In this document: one piece after another, positions 18,647 through 28,462 of the stretch
How positions within the stretch are numbered: the stretch's first letter is position 1
Layout: each line of letters begins with the position of its first letter
The notes under the pieces: model-generated
Database searches by the model: none
What the model saw: the letters and a program-made list of their open reading frames with translations, nothing else
Told to the model about the DNA's origin: nothing
Translations under genes and position numbers: made by a program
Origin: Chryseobacterium formosum
Lineage (GTDB): Bacteria; Bacteroidota; Bacteroidia; Flavobacteriales; Weeksellaceae
DNA length: 64,000 nucleotides
Direction of reading: 5' to 3'
NCBI RefSeq assembly: GCF_026460885.1
Contig: NZ_JAOVZW010000003.1
Location: 124,001 to 188,000, forward strand

Positions 18647-19711
18647 ATGAAAAATTTTGATACTCGCGCTTATAGTGTTTCTGATTTTATTGAATGGGAT
18701 AATAACGGATTGTTAGAATTATCTCCAGACTTTCAGCGTAGATCTGTTTGGACAGATAAAGCTAAATCTTATTTAATTGATACAATCACTAGAGGTAAGC
18801 CAATGCCTAAATTGATTATAACTCAAAAATTAGTAGGTGCAAAAAACATTCGTGTCGTTGTAGATGGTCAACAAAGATTACGTGCTATACTCGAATATTA
18901 TAATGGTAATTTTAAAATAGCAAAAGCACATAACAAAGATTTATCATCATATTTTTTTGATGAATTACCAAACAATCTTGATAAAGAGTTTTTAAAATAC
19001 GAATTAGGTGTTGATTTATTGTTTGATATACCTTACGAGGAAATATTAGATATTTTTGCAAGAATTAACTCTTACACCGTCAAGCTTGAACCACAAGAAA
19101 TATTTAATGCAAAGTATTTAGGATATTTTAAACAAACTGTTTATTCTGTTGGTTTTAAATACGTATCATATCTTATTCAGGGAGGTGTATTAACAAAGGC
19201 TAAAGTTACAAGAATGGCAGAAGCTGAATTAGCAGCTGATTTAGTTGTAGCTCTTTTAGATAAAGTCCAAACTAATAAAGGTATTGAAAATTTTTACAAA
19301 AAGTATGAAGATGATCAGGGTAACTTGGAACAAGTAGAAATTCAATTCGATAAAATTATGTCTGTAATTGGTAGTATTTATAAACCTGAGGAATTAAAAA
19401 ATACAAATTTTTCTAGGATACAGTTATTTTACACTTTATTTACTTCAATAGGGCACTTGCTTTATAAAATAGATGGTTTAAATCCTTCTATAAAATCTAA
19501 TATAACTGAGAGGAATGTTGGGAAAATTCGTGTAGCATTGGACAGTTTTAGTGCAAACTATGACGAAATTGCATCTAATATGGATGAGCCTCAATTTCCC
19601 AAGGATTTTAAAGATTTTATAAATGCATCTAGAAGAGGCACAACTGATACTGCAGCTAGAATACTACGCTCGAATTATTTGGCAAAAAAAATAGCAGAAG
19701 CAATAAATTGA
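18647..19711 (+). CDS. DUF262 (ParB/Srx-like nuclease-fold) domain protein
   Basis: The 354-residue protein begins with the DUF262 signature: LSPDFQRRSVWTDKAKSYLIDTI, then GKPMPKLII and VVVDGQQRLRAILEYY within the first 90 residues. DUF262 is the N-terminal domain of GmrS-type modification-dependent restriction enzymes and of many defence proteins; the DGQQR motif is thought to bind and hydrolyse nucleotide. No GmrD-like HNH domain is seen at the C-terminus. A HEPN nuclease gene follows after only 8 nt, so the two most likely work as a unit, with DUF262 as sensor or regulator. Confidence 0.87.
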   Translation: MKNFDTRAYSVSDFIEWDNNGLLELSPDFQRRSVWTDKAKSYLIDTITRGKPMPKLIITQKLVGAKNIRVVVDGQQRLRAILEYYNGNFKIAKAHNKDLSSYFFDELPNNLDKEFLKYELGVDLLFDIPYEEILDIFARINSYTVKLEPQEIFNAKYLGYFKQTVYSVGFKYVSYLIQGGVLTKAKVTRMAEAELAADLVVALLDKVQTNKGIENFYKKYEDDQGNLEQVEIQFDKIMSVIGSIYKPEELKNTNFSRIQLFYTLFTSIGHLLYKIDGLNPSIKSNITERNVGKIRVALDSFSANYDEIASNMDEPQFPKDFKDFINASRRGTTDTAARILRSNYLAKKIAEAIN

Positions 19712-19719
19712 GATAATAT

Positions 19720-20355
19720 ATGGCAGTTATAAAAAATAGAATTAAGATATCTGCTTCTTACAATTCTTTTATAAAAGAAATAATAAGACTAGAAAAATTT
19801 GATTTTCAAAACCATCAGAAATTTAATTCTAATAAAATAACTAAGGCACAGCTAGAATTAATGGTTGAATCAATTTTCTTTGCTGGCTTTCGTTCCTATG
19901 AGGGGTTTATTCGTGAGATATTTATTTTGTATTGTTTAGAGAAAAAAACTTTAAGTAAGAAAAATATTAAGTCTTATCTGAAGCCTAAAAATTTTGAACA
20001 TTCAGAACAATTATTGAAATCTTCAATGCCGTTTTTAGATTGGACAAGCCCAGAATCTATTATTGCGAGATCAGAGTTATATTTAGAAGATGGCTATCCG
20101 ATAAAATTGCCATACACAACTAATCTACAACAACTCAAAGATTATAAACGTTTAAGAAACCATATTGCGCATAATTCGGTTGAGAGCGAAATACAATATG
20201 AAAAACTTGTAAGAGCTTATAATTCAGGTGTTCGACCTATGGTTATTCCAACACCAGGTAAGTTTTTAATGTTAACATCTAGACTGAACCCTAGAAATTA
20301 TTTATTGCTTGACTTTTTTGATTTAATGAAGCAAATATCCATAGATATGACCTGA
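19720..20355 (+). CDS. HEPN-like nuclease of the MAE_28990/MAE_18760 type
   Basis: The 211-residue protein is helical and contains the HEPN ribonuclease motif R-x4-H at Arg146-His151 (LRNHIAHNS). The N-terminal half has the FFAGFRSYEGFIREIF helix typical of the MAE_28990 family. HEPN proteins with this motif are usually RNA-cleaving toxins or effectors. The gene starts 8 nt after the DUF262 gene and is followed by a clear terminator, defining a two-gene transcript. A toxin/antiviral effector role is inferred from family and context. Confidence 0.82.
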   Translation: MAVIKNRIKISASYNSFIKEIIRLEKFDFQNHQKFNSNKITKAQLELMVESIFFAGFRSYEGFIREIFILYCLEKKTLSKKNIKSYLKPKNFEHSEQLLKSSMPFLDWTSPESIIARSELYLEDGYPIKLPYTTNLQQLKDYKRLRNHIAHNSVESEIQYEKLVRAYNSGVRPMVIPTPGKFLMLTSRLNPRNYLLLDFFDLMKQISIDMT

Positions 20356-20414
20356 AAAAACTTCTACTTTAGTAAGTCAAACAAACACTAAAACTCAAGA
20401 ACTTTATCTTAATA

Positions 20415-20440
20415 AAAACCTCGCTCTCCCGCGAGGTTTT
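20415..20440 (+). terminator. Terminator after the HEPN gene
   Basis: AAAACCTCGC (20415-20424) pairs with GCGAGGTTTT (20431-20440), a 10-bp stem ending in T residues. Confidence 0.8.
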
Positions 20441-20490
20441 CTCATTTCAAAAAAATAAAATTCAAATCCCATACTATTCAAAAATATTTT

Positions 20491-20498
20491 TATATTTG
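20491..20498 (+). promoter_or_regulatory. Probable -7 box (TATATTTG) of the 20521-21627 unit
   Basis: TATATTTG fits TAnnTTTG and lies 22 nt before the ATG at 20521. No clear TTG at the expected -33 position was found, so the call is tentative. Confidence 0.5.
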
Positions 20499-20520
20499 TT
20501 TGAAGAACAACAAAAACAAA

Positions 20521-20631
20521 ATGATGATTAATAAAAATAATCCAGCAGTTTATGCGCAGGTTTCCGGCACCATCGGAGTCCACAACCCTCAAAATTGTAA
20601 CCAACAACTTACTGAACTCAAAAACCGGTAA
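20521..20631 (+). CDS. Possible 36-residue peptide, or 5' end of a broken gene
   Basis: An ATG 22 nt after a good -7 box opens a 36-codon frame (starts MMINKNNPAVYAQVSGTIG, ends ELKNR). Downstream the frame closes, but the next 240 nt read openly in other frames as heptad repeats. Either it is a real small protein or the start of a gene now split; joining it to the heptad frame would need more than one frameshift. Its higher GC resembles the following gene. Not a recognised family. Confidence 0.4.
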   Translation: MMINKNNPAVYAQVSGTIGVHNPQNCNQQLTELKNR

Positions 20632-20657
20632 AGCATTACGTTTAATCGTTCAAGGAG

Positions 20658-20825
20658 TTCGAAGACCGCTTCAACCAATTAGAAACAGCATTCAAGCACT
20701 TCGTTGAGGTAATCAACCCATTCGTAAGGTCGTTCAACTCCTTCGTTAAGGCAATCAACTGTTTCGAAGAAGCAATCAAGCAGTTCGAAGTGCCAATCAA
20801 CCGGTTCGAAGAGGCGATCAAGTAC
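20658..20825. repeat. Eight tandem 21-bp units with heptad-coding periodicity
   Basis: Eight units of exactly 21 nt, rough consensus TTCGWAGARGCAATCAACYRG, with no indels. On the plus strand each gives a heptad such as FEEAIKQ, FEVPINR, FVKAINC (hydrophobic at positions 1 and 5). On the minus strand each gives L-I-A-S-S-N-R-like heptads (LIASSNR, LIGTSNC, LIASSKQ). Both frames are open through the array, but neither has an ATG. The substitution pattern between units without length change suggests past selection for a coiled-coil-like coding repeat. Confidence 0.75.
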
Positions 20826-20934
20826 AATTTGTTATTTACCAATGCTTTACAGGCTTTTTGTGAAAGTTGATGAATGAACGCAAAAGATAAACTAGATTTC
20901 AAAACTATATTTTAAACACAAAAACAAATCAATT

Positions 20935-21627
20935 ATGAAAAAAGAACAGGTTATCCGTAGTTTCAGATTGGCAGATGCTGTACTGAAACAAAAAGCAGAT
21001 GAATTAATCGATTTAATCGATAGAGACATCACCGAATTTACAGACCGTGGCTACAACGCCGCAAAAAAGACCGAACTGACGACCGCCCGAAACACCGTAG
21101 ACAGTTTCCCAAGCGATGAACAGCTCGAAGCCATCAAAATCAATCTCACCGAACAAAAAGACGCTGCAAGAAAAGCCCTGGAAAAATCCATGCGCAGTAT
21201 TTTTAATAGCGCAGAAAATGTTTTCGGACAGCACAGCGCCAAATATAAGGAATTCGGCAATGCCTTAATCAGTCAGCAAAGCGATGCTGAAATTGTACGT
21301 GTCGCCAAAATCATGAGCCTTACCGCAGAAAAATATCTCACTGAACTTTCCGATGAAGGTCTTACTTCAGACAAAATCAACACGCTTATCACCCAACGTG
21401 ATGCTTTGGATGTTGCTATCGATGCGCAGGCTCAAGGTATTTCAGATCGTGATGTCGCTACAGAAAGTAGAGTAGAAGCGCTCAACAAACTCTACCAACT
21501 GCTTACAAAATACGCAGGCATCGGTCAGGATATTTTCTACGAAACCAACGAAGCCAAATACAACGACTACATCATCCACGACACCCCAAGCGGTTTGCCG
21601 GAAGTGCCACCCGTAAATCCGGTGTGA
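20935..21627 (+). CDS. Hypothetical helical protein, higher-GC gene
   Basis: A 230-residue, mostly helical and charged protein without signal peptide; its last residues are proline rich (GLPEVPPVNPV). Long amphipathic stretches between residues 10 and 110 could form coiled coils. I recognise no family. Codons are visibly richer in G and C (many ACC, GCC, CTC) than neighbouring genes, as in the DUF6266 gene at 40620, which suggests a different history. It follows the heptad repeat array and may share its transcript. Confidence 0.7.
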   Translation: MKKEQVIRSFRLADAVLKQKADELIDLIDRDITEFTDRGYNAAKKTELTTARNTVDSFPSDEQLEAIKINLTEQKDAARKALEKSMRSIFNSAENVFGQHSAKYKEFGNALISQQSDAEIVRVAKIMSLTAEKYLTELSDEGLTSDKINTLITQRDALDVAIDAQAQGISDRDVATESRVEALNKLYQLLTKYAGIGQDIFYETNEAKYNDYIIHDTPSGLPEVPPVNPV

Positions 21628-21854
21628 TTTGATAAATCATTTCAATCAAGTTATAAATTCACCGCAGTGTATCATTAATAAAAACATTTTCTAGCTTGTT
21701 TGTCATTCTGTAGGAATCTTAACAGTTAAGAAATAATGTGGTTAGATTCCTACGGAAATCTAAGATTCGACGAAGTCAATGACAAAGTGACTGCTGATTT
21801 CTTTTAAAATGATTCAAAATGAATAGTAGTATTATAAATTTACCATAAGCATTT

Positions 21855-21989
21855 ATTCAATAGGGTTGGGCTTTAGCCCAACTATAAAATGTGTTCACAG
21901 AAAAGGCTTTAGCCGAAACCTATAATTTAGGCTAAAGCCAATAACGTTACTTTATTTGGTGGATGGGTTAAAACCCATCCCTATTGAAT
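21855..21989. repeat. 135-bp element with terminal inverted repeats, copy 1
   Basis: The ends ATTCAATAGGGTTGGGCTTT and the complement of GGGTTAAAACCCATCCCTAT form imperfect ~25-bp inverted repeats, with internal palindromes GGGCTTTAGCCC and GGATGGGTTAAAACCCATCC. It codes for nothing. It is either a REP-like or a MITE-like element. Confidence 0.75.
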
Positions 21990-22253
21990 TAAAGTTCATG
22001 AAATTCCAATTTTAGAAATAAAAAGCAGCTGTCGTGATGACGGTTGTTTTTGCTTTATATTGAGAATATTTCCGATTGGGAGTAACTTAATATCAACGGC
22101 GTATTTGTCATTAACTTCGCCGAATCTATGATTTCAGTAGGAGTCTCAAAAAATCAAAAAGTCTAGATTCCTACGGAATGAAAAAGTGACTGCTGACCTT
22201 TTGTAAAATGATTTGAAATGAATAGTAGTATTATAAACTCTCCGCAAGTATTT

Positions 22254-22388
22254 ATTCAATAGGGTTGGGCTTTAGCCCGACTATAAAATGTGTTCACAGA
22301 AAAGGCTTTAGCCGAAACATATCATTTCGGCTAAAGCCAATAACGTTACTTTATTTGGTGGATGGGTTAAAACCCATCCCTATTGAAT
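22254..22388. repeat. 135-bp element with terminal inverted repeats, copy 2
   Basis: Same length and ends as the copy at 21855-21989. The internal hairpin is better preserved here (GGCTTTAGCCGAAA pairs with TTCGGCTAAAGCC), and the few differences fall mostly outside the stems. Confidence 0.75.
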
Positions 22389-22626
22389 TAAAGTTCATGA
22401 AATCCCAATGTCGTAAAAATAAAAAGCAACTGCCGTGATGACAGTTGCTTTTACTTTATATTGTGAATATTCGTTTTAATTTGATTTTGTTTGTCATTGA
22501 CTTCGTCGAATCTTAGATTTCCATAGGAATCCCGACACATTAGAAAATAAAGCAGTTTAGATTCCTACGGAATGACAAAATAACTGCTGATTTCTAATGT
22601 TATTATGAATATTTATTTTATTTTAA

Positions 22627-25230
22627 TTAAATATTCAACGCCTTCTGATACGCATTTTCCAAGCCATCAAGATTTTTTCCTCCTGCGGTTGCAAAGCCTG
22701 GATTTCCGCCGCCGCCGCCTTGGATTTCTTTTGCCAAATCTTTCACAATTGTCCCAGCTTGATAACTTGCAGCCAAATCATCAGAAATTCCAACCGTAAT
22801 CATTGGTTTTCCGTCGTAATCTGACAAAATAATCGTTACCGAGGTCGGGATTTCTTTTTTCAATTGGAAAACGATATCTTTTACAGAACCTGCATCCAAA
22901 GAAGTTTTCTTTACCAACAGCTGTTTGTCACCTTTATGTTCGTAAGCATTTTTCCAATCGCCGATTTCGCCTTTTGCTTTTTCTTTTTTGAAACCTTCAA
23001 CTTCAGATTTTAAAGAAGCGTTTTCTTCAATTAATTTTTCGATAGAACGTACAACATCTTTAGATTTCAGCAACTGAGAAAGCTCGGTTATCTGTTTTTC
23101 TAAATTTTTGAAATATTCAGCAGATTTATCTCCTGAAATCGCTTCAATTCTTCTGATTCCCGCAGCTGCAGAACTTTCAGAAACAATTTTGAAATGACCG
23201 ATTTCGCTTGTGTTCTTAACGTGAGTTCCACCGCAAAGTTCTTTTGAACTTCCAAACTGAATCATTCTCACACTGTCACCATATTTTTCACCAAATAATG
23301 CCATTGCACCTTTGTCAATTGCTTCCTGAATCGGAATGTTTCTGAATTCCTGTAATGCAATACTTTCCTTGATTTTAGCATTCACTTTTTCTTCAACTAA
23401 AGCTAATTCCTCTTCCGTCATTTTATTGAAATGTGAGAAGTCAAAACGCAGATAGTCCGGACCAACGAATGAACCTTTTTGCTCAACATGAGTTCCCAAA
23501 ACTTCTCTCAAAGCTTCATGCAACAAGTGTGTAACAGAGTGATTAGCCTGAGAATTTTTTCTGTCGGTTGCATTGACTTTAGCGTAGAAAACAGCTCCTG
23601 CATCTTTCGGAAGCCCGTTGATTAAAGAGATAATCAATCCGTTTTCTTTTTTAGTTTCTAAAACTTCAAAACTTTCGGTTGCATTTTCAAGAAGGCCTTT
23701 ATCACCGATTTGTCCACCACCTTCAGGATAGAAAGGCGATTCACTCAATACGATTTGATAAAATTCTCCGTCTTTATTTTCTACTTTTCTGTATCTTGTA
23801 ATGTAAGTTTCAGATTCAATTTTGTCATAACCTACAAAGTTTTCAGGTTTTTCTTCCAACGTTACCCAATCGTAAACTTTTTGAGCAGAATCTGCTTTTG
23901 AGCGTTTCTTCTGTTCATTTAAAGCTTGTTCAAATCCCGCTTCGTCGATAGTTAAGCCTTTTTCTTCCGCAATAATTCTTGTTAAATCATCAGGGAAACC
24001 GTAAGTGTCATATAATTCGAAAACTTCTTCTGTTGGCAATACTTTTTTACCTTCAGAAATAGTTTGCTGAATTAATTTATCAACTCTGATTAATCCTGTT
24101 TCAATGGTTCTTAAGAAAGATTCTTCTTCACTTTTAATCACCTCAGTAACCAAAGTTCCCTGTTTTTCGAGTTCTGGGAAAAATTTACCCATTTGCTCCT
24201 GTAAAACAGCCACCAACTGATAAAGGAAAGGTTCTTTTCTGTCTAAGAATCTGTAAGCATAAGAAATTCCTCTTCTCAAAATTCTTCTGATTACATAACC
24301 TGCTCCGCCGTTTGAAGGCAACTGTCCGTCTGCGATTGCAAAAGAAACCGCTCTGATGTGGTCAACAACTACACGAATTGCAATGTCTTTTTCATCCGTT
24401 AAAATTCCGGTATATTTTTTACCAGAAAGTTCCTCAACTTTAGCAATTAAAGGAGTGAAAACATCAGTGTCATAATTGGATTCTTTATTTTGTAAAGCCA
24501 TACAAAGACGCTCGAATCCCATTCCGGTATCGATGTGTTTTGCAGGAAGGTTTTCCAGAGAACCGTCTGCTTTTCTGTTAAACTGCATGAATACGAGATT
24601 CCAGATTTCCACAACTTGCGGATGATCGTTGTTAACCAATTCCAATCCTGAAATTTTAGCTTTCTCCTCTGCACTTCTCAAATCAACGTGAATCTCCGAA
24701 CAGGGTCCGCAAGGTCCGCTTGCACCCATTTCCCAGAAATTGTCCTTCTTATTTCCGTTGATGATTCTGTCTTCAGAAATAAACTGTTTCCACAAATCGT
24801 ACGCTTCAGTATCTCTATCTAAATTTTCTTTTTCGTCACCTTCGAAAATGGTTACGTAAAGATTTTCTTTTGGAATTCCGTAAACTTCCGTCAACAATTC
24901 CCAAGCCCAAGAGATGGCTTCTTTTTTGAAATAATCGCCAAAAGACCAGTTCCCCAACATCTCAAACATCGTATGGTGATAGGTATCACGACCCACATCA
25001 TCCAAATCATTATGCTTCCCGGAAACTCTTAAACATTTCTGAGTATCGGCAATTCTTGAGGCTTTAGGCTCTTTGTATCCTAAAAAATAATCTTTGAACT
25101 GCGTCATTCCGGAGTTGGAAAACATTAAGGTAGGGTCGTCTTTCAGCACGATTGGAGCCGAAGGAACAATGAGGTGTTGTTTAGATTGAAAAAAGTCTAA
25201 AAACTGTTGTCTTATTTCCTGTGAAGTCAT
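22627..25230 (-). CDS. alaS: Alanyl-tRNA synthetase
   Basis: A class II synthetase that charges tRNA-Ala and edits mischarged serine or glycine. The 867-residue protein has the catalytic N-terminus ([14 protein letters not shown], then [15 protein letters not shown]), the editing domain zinc motifs [12 protein letters not shown] and CGGTHVKNT, a coiled-coil region, and the C-Ala domain with [15 protein letters not shown] near the end. Length is normal. A good promoter lies upstream on the minus strand. Confidence 0.98.
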   Translation of the reverse strand: MTSQEIRQQFLDFFQSKQHLIVPSAPIVLKDDPTLMFSNSGMTQFKDYFLGYKEPKASRIADTQKCLRVSGKHNDLDDVGRDTYHHTMFEMLGNWSFGDYFKKEAISWAWELLTEVYGIPKENLYVTIFEGDEKENLDRDTEAYDLWKQFISEDRIINGNKKDNFWEMGASGPCGPCSEIHVDLRSAEEKAKISGLELVNNDHPQVVEIWNLVFMQFNRKADGSLENLPAKHIDTGMGFERLCMALQNKESNYDTDVFTPLIAKVEELSGKKYTGILTDEKDIAIRVVVDHIRAVSFAIADGQLPSNGGAGYVIRRILRRGISYAYRFLDRKEPFLYQLVAVLQEQMGKFFPELEKQGTLVTEVIKSEEESFLRTIETGLIRVDKLIQQTISEGKKVLPTEEVFELYDTYGFPDDLTRIIAEEKGLTIDEAGFEQALNEQKKRSKADSAQKVYDWVTLEEKPENFVGYDKIESETYITRYRKVENKDGEFYQIVLSESPFYPEGGGQIGDKGLLENATESFEVLETKKENGLIISLINGLPKDAGAVFYAKVNATDRKNSQANHSVTHLLHEALREVLGTHVEQKGSFVGPDYLRFDFSHFNKMTEEELALVEEKVNAKIKESIALQEFRNIPIQEAIDKGAMALFGEKYGDSVRMIQFGSSKELCGGTHVKNTSEIGHFKIVSESSAAAGIRRIEAISGDKSAEYFKNLEKQITELSQLLKSKDVVRSIEKLIEENASLKSEVEGFKKEKAKGEIGDWKNAYEHKGDKQLLVKKTSLDAGSVKDIVFQLKKEIPTSVTIILSDYDGKPMITVGISDDLAASYQAGTIVKDLAKEIQGGGGGNPGFATAGGKNLDGLENAYQKALNI

Positions 25231-25279
25231 ATTTGTTGCTTTTAGCTAATTGCTTTCGGCTTTTAGCTTTTTTGATTCG

Positions 25280-25312
25280 CAAATTTAATGTTTTTGTCTG
25301 ATTTTATATCAA
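25280..25312 (-). promoter_or_regulatory. Bacteroidota-type promoter of alaS
   Basis: On the minus strand TTG (25310-25312), 22 nt, then TAAATTTG (25280-25287), predicting a leader of roughly 45 nt. Confidence 0.65.
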
Positions 25313-25361
25313 ATATTTCGCTTATGCGAAAAGGAATTCCGTAAATGCGATATTTTTTTAA

Positions 25362-25436
25362 GAGCTGATTCCCGCTTTCCGTTGCAATCTTTTTTTTCAA
25401 AAAAGGATTTTCACTGCAATCGGGGCTAGTATTTTT
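25362..25436 (-). ncRNA. Dispersed structured element (CTAGCCCCGATTGCA family), copy 1
   Basis: Read on the minus strand it begins CTAGCCCCGATTGCAG, continues through an A/T hairpin (AATCCTTTTT with AAAAAGATT) and ends AACGGAAAGCGGGAATCAGC. A copy with the same ends and a different hairpin loop lies at 58503-58591. Elements of this form recur between genes across Flavobacteriia; it may be the Flavo-1 RNA motif, which I could not verify. The gap 25231-25773 also holds a 10-bp inverted repeat (AAACCTTATA, 25532-25564). Confidence 0.5.
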
Positions 25437-25773
25437 GGCGTATTTACAAAATTTGTCATTTCGACGAAGGAGAAATCTAAATTCAATTATTATTTTTTGA
25501 AGCAGATAGAACCACCCCCGTCAAAAATTCGAAACCTTATAAGTTTTTAAAACCTATAAGGTTTGGTTGTACAGTAATATTATTTCAAGGTTTAATAGCA
25601 ATCTTATTTAACAAAATCAAATCCATTCCATCTAAGTTTTCGTATATAAATACGTAAGAAACTAAGCGGAAAAACACGATCGAGCCGATAGAAATTATCA
25701 GTGATTTAAGATAATTATTAGTCTGAAATTTGCAATAGAATGATGCAGATTTTAATAAATAAGAAAAATTAAA

Positions 25774-26889
25774 ATGAACAAAAAGTCAAAAATGAAAAAC
25801 ATATTTATATTTCTCGGAATGATTTTGGGAATAGCAGTATTTGCAACAAGCTGTGGAGATTCAAAAAAAGTAAATCTCACAGGAAATGAAAAAGAAAATG
25901 AGAAAATTATGGAAGCAGGAAATGTAAAGGAAATTTATTTTGCAGGAGGATGTTTTTGGGGAACTGAACATTTGTTTCAGCAGGTTCGCGGAGTAGTTGG
26001 AACCGAAGTAGGCTATGCCAACGGAAATATTAAAAATCCAACGTACGAACAGGTAATCAGTCATACCACTGGATTTACGGAAGCGGTAAAAGTAAAATAT
26101 GACGCAGATCAGGTAGATTTGAAACTGCTGATTGATTTGTTTTTTAAATCAATTGATCCTACAACGTTAAACAGACAAGGAAATGATGTCGGAGACAACT
26201 ACCGAAGTGGAATTTATTTTACCGATAACACTACTGCATCAGTTGTAAAAAGTGAAGTTGAAAAGTTATCTAAAAACTACGCTAAACCTGTTGTAGTTGA
26301 AACCATTACTTTGAAAAACTTCTATAAGGCAGAAGATTATCATCAGGATTATCTGGATAAAAATCCCGGAGGTTATTGTCATATAGAACCGGGACTTTTT
26401 GAAGAGGCTCGAAAAGCAAATCCACCAAAAAAAAGTGATGTAAAATACCAGAAGCAGGATAAAAAAGTTTTAAAACAAAAACTAACTGCCGAACAATATA
26501 AGGTTACTCAGGAAAATGACACGGAAAGACCTTTCCAAAATGAATATTGGGATGAAACGAGAGAAGGAATTTATGTAGATATTACCACTGGAGAACCGTT
26601 ATTTATTTCTACTGACAAATTTGAATCTGGTTGTGGATGGCCAAGTTTCTCAAAACCAATCAGTCAGAAACTTATTGATGAAAAAGTTGATAATTCGATA
26701 GGAATGACAAGAACAGAGGTAAGAAGTAAAACCGGAGATGCGCATTTGGGACACGTTTTTGATGATGGTCCGAAAGATAAGGGCGGCCTTCGATATTGTA
26801 TCAATTCAGCTTCATTAAAGTTTATTCCGAAAGCTGAAATGGAGAAAAAAGGTTACGGAGATTATATTTCTCTTCTCAATAAAAAGTAA
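25774..26889 (+). CDS. msrAB: Bifunctional methionine sulfoxide reductase MsrAB, lipoprotein
   Basis: The two domains reduce the S and R forms of methionine sulfoxide in proteins. A lipoprotein signal ends at Cys27 (VFATSC), placing the enzyme in the envelope. MsrA follows with its nucleophile Cys60 in [10 protein letters not shown] and the conserved [16 protein letters not shown]. The MsrB domain begins near residue 230 ([17 protein letters not shown]), with [10 protein letters not shown] and the catalytic cysteine in [13 protein letters not shown]. An alternative start at MKNIF six codons in would keep the signal. A terminator follows. Confidence 0.95.
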   Translation: MNKKSKMKNIFIFLGMILGIAVFATSCGDSKKVNLTGNEKENEKIMEAGNVKEIYFAGGCFWGTEHLFQQVRGVVGTEVGYANGNIKNPTYEQVISHTTGFTEAVKVKYDADQVDLKLLIDLFFKSIDPTTLNRQGNDVGDNYRSGIYFTDNTTASVVKSEVEKLSKNYAKPVVVETITLKNFYKAEDYHQDYLDKNPGGYCHIEPGLFEEARKANPPKKSDVKYQKQDKKVLKQKLTAEQYKVTQENDTERPFQNEYWDETREGIYVDITTGEPLFISTDKFESGCGWPSFSKPISQKLIDEKVDNSIGMTRTEVRSKTGDAHLGHVFDDGPKDKGGLRYCINSASLKFIPKAEMEKKGYGDYISLLNKK

Positions 26890-26892
26890 ATG

Positions 26893-26921
26893 AAAAGACT
26901 GTCGAAAGGCAGTCTTTTTTT
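26893..26921. terminator. Terminator between msrAB and a convergent gene
   Basis: AAAAGACTG (26893-26901) pairs with CAGTCTTTT (26910-26918) and is followed by T residues. Confidence 0.8.
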
Positions 26922-26924
26922 TGT

Positions 26925-27602
26925 TTAGTTGAGTTGAAATCTTTCTTTAATACTCAACATCGAAATATTTAGGAATAATAAAAAACCGAAAATTATGGGA
27001 AAGCTTCCTTTGGGAAGTTGAACAATTTTTTCTGAAAAAATATTTACAAATTTTGTGTCTGCGAAGTCATTCAGATAATTCCAGATATTTTTACTTGGCA
27101 TATCAACGATTTCAACAATTTCGATACACATTTGCACATTATCAGTATTTACGACTGGTTGTGGAGCTTTATAATTGGGACTTGCAACTAAGTTTCCGCT
27201 TTCCAAATCTATTCCGTAGTATTCATGCTTTGAAATATGAAAGTCATTTAATAATGATACAAAATCGCCGTACGTATTGTTTTTATTCAAAACAAATTCA
27301 ATTCCTGTATTTTCAGAATTTTGGTTCCTGAGTTTTCTGATTTCTGAAACATATAAATCAGAATTCTTTTTTGCTTCATTACCGCTAACAGTTATTTTCG
27401 AATAATGGTCACGTTGTAAAGGCAAGAAATTTCCGATACTATTTTCTTTCTGATTGATATTTGCATTTTTATCTTTTGAAGGAAGTTGTATATCAATAAC
27501 ATTGGTTACCGTGAAGTCTATATAGGGTGTAATGTAATACCAAAGCACAACAGGAAGTAGCAACGCACTGATTAATCCCGGAACATAATAAATTTTTCTC
27601 AT
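26925..27602 (-). CDS. Hypothetical membrane protein with two terminal membrane helices
   Basis: A 225-residue protein with one membrane helix near the start (about residues 6-25, GLISALLLPVVLWYYI) and another near the end (about 203-217, FPIIFGFLLFLNISML). Between them lies a ~170-residue extracytoplasmic domain rich in polar residues. It resembles no family I know; an ExbD-like topology is only partly similar. It stands alone, convergent with msrAB. Confidence 0.65.
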   Translation of the reverse strand: MRKIYYVPGLISALLLPVVLWYYITPYIDFTVTNVIDIQLPSKDKNANINQKENSIGNFLPLQRDHYSKITVSGNEAKKNSDLYVSEIRKLRNQNSENTGIEFVLNKNNTYGDFVSLLNDFHISKHEYYGIDLESGNLVASPNYKAPQPVVNTDNVQMCIEIVEIVDMPSKNIWNYLNDFADTKFVNIFSEKIVQLPKGSFPIIFGFLLFLNISMLSIKERFQLN

Positions 27603-27868
27603 GCCAATAATTTGCAGAAACCGAATGAAAATTTTAAGCCAAATCTAAATAATAAAACAAACTGTATTTTTCATCGAACAGATTATGATTTCAATATCGG
27701 TTTCTGTTATTTTGTTTATCTCTAAATTAGTTTTAAACCTTAATTACGATTGATTATTTAAGTATATTTGAAAGATATGATGTTTTTATTTAAAGATAAA
27801 GACTCTTTTCAATTTTTCATTTAAATACAAAAATAAATCATCCAATTTGAATTTAAAATTCTACTGCA

Positions 27869-28462
27869 ATGCCTGAAAAATCAAATTACAGCAGAAGGCT
27901 CTTCCTCAAAACTTCTGCAATGGCAGCTTTATTGGCTGCAATACCATCATCAGTCAAAGCTTTTTACAATGATGTAAAAACGTTTATACTTCCCAGAAAA
28001 ACCGTAGTTCCCGTAAAAATCTCTGTCAATAAAAAATCATATGAACTGAAAAGTGATTCCCGTACAACACTTTTAGATGTTTTAAGAGAAGATTTAAATC
28101 TTACAGGAACAAAAAAAGGCTGTGATCACGGTCAATGTGGAGCTTGTACAGTTCATATTGACGGAGAAAGAGCTTTAAGCTGTCTTACTTTGGCGGTGAT
28201 GGTTCCCGGAAAGGAAGTTACAACAATTGAAGGTCTTGCCAATGGAGAAAAACTTCATCCAATGCAGGAAGCTTTTATTGAATGTGACGGTTTTCAATGC
28301 GGATATTGTACTCCGGGACAGATTATGTCTGCCGTTGCCTGTGTGAACGAAGGTCATACCAATTCGGTAGAAGAAATAAAAGAATTTATGAGCGGAAATC
28401 TATGCCGTTGCGGAGCCTATAACGGAATTGTTCAATCTATCCAAAAAGTTGCAGCACGATGA
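27869..28462 (+). CDS. paoA: Molybdenum hydroxylase [2Fe-2S] subunit with Tat signal (PaoA-like)
   Basis: The small iron-sulfur subunit of an aldehyde/xanthine oxidoreductase of the molybdenum hydroxylase family. A twin-arginine signal (SRRLFLKTSAMAALLAAIPSS) shows that the folded complex is exported. The plant-type [2Fe-2S] cluster cysteines are in GCDHGQCGACTVHIDG, the second cluster in GFQCGYCTPGQIM and NLCRCGAYNG. Its stop overlaps the next gene by 4 nt. Gene order and Tat signal match PaoABC of E. coli; the substrate is unknown. A TATATTTG box lies about 100 nt upstream (27763-27770). Confidence 0.92.
   Translation: MPEKSNYSRRLFLKTSAMAALLAAIPSSVKAFYNDVKTFILPRKTVVPVKISVNKKSYELKSDSRTTLLDVLREDLNLTGTKKGCDHGQCGACTVHIDGERALSCLTLAVMVPGKEVTTIEGLANGEKLHPMQEAFIECDGFQCGYCTPGQIMSAVACVNEGHTNSVEEIKEFMSGNLCRCGAYNGIVQSIQKVAAR

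Larger units (their letters stand above)
21699..22579. repeat. Tandem duplication of a ~400-bp intergenic unit
   Basis: Positions 21781-22068 and 22180-22470 match along most of their length at a period of 399 bp. Each unit holds a TTTGTCATT-family palindrome, a 135-bp element with inverted ends, and a terminator-like hairpin (AAAAGCAACTG/CAGTTGCTTTT in copy 2, 22422-22452). A third TTTGTCATT palindrome closes the array (22490-22579). No gene is seen in 21628-22626. Confidence 0.8.

Noticed and set aside
20642..20902. An 86-residue minus-strand protein with Leu heptads
   Set aside because: It starts at TTG with no ribosome-binding site or promoter, and its pattern follows from the 21-bp repeat; kept as a repeat observation instead of a gene.
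21855..22388. Insertion sequence remnants
   Set aside because: The elements have inverted ends but no transposase fragment in any frame.
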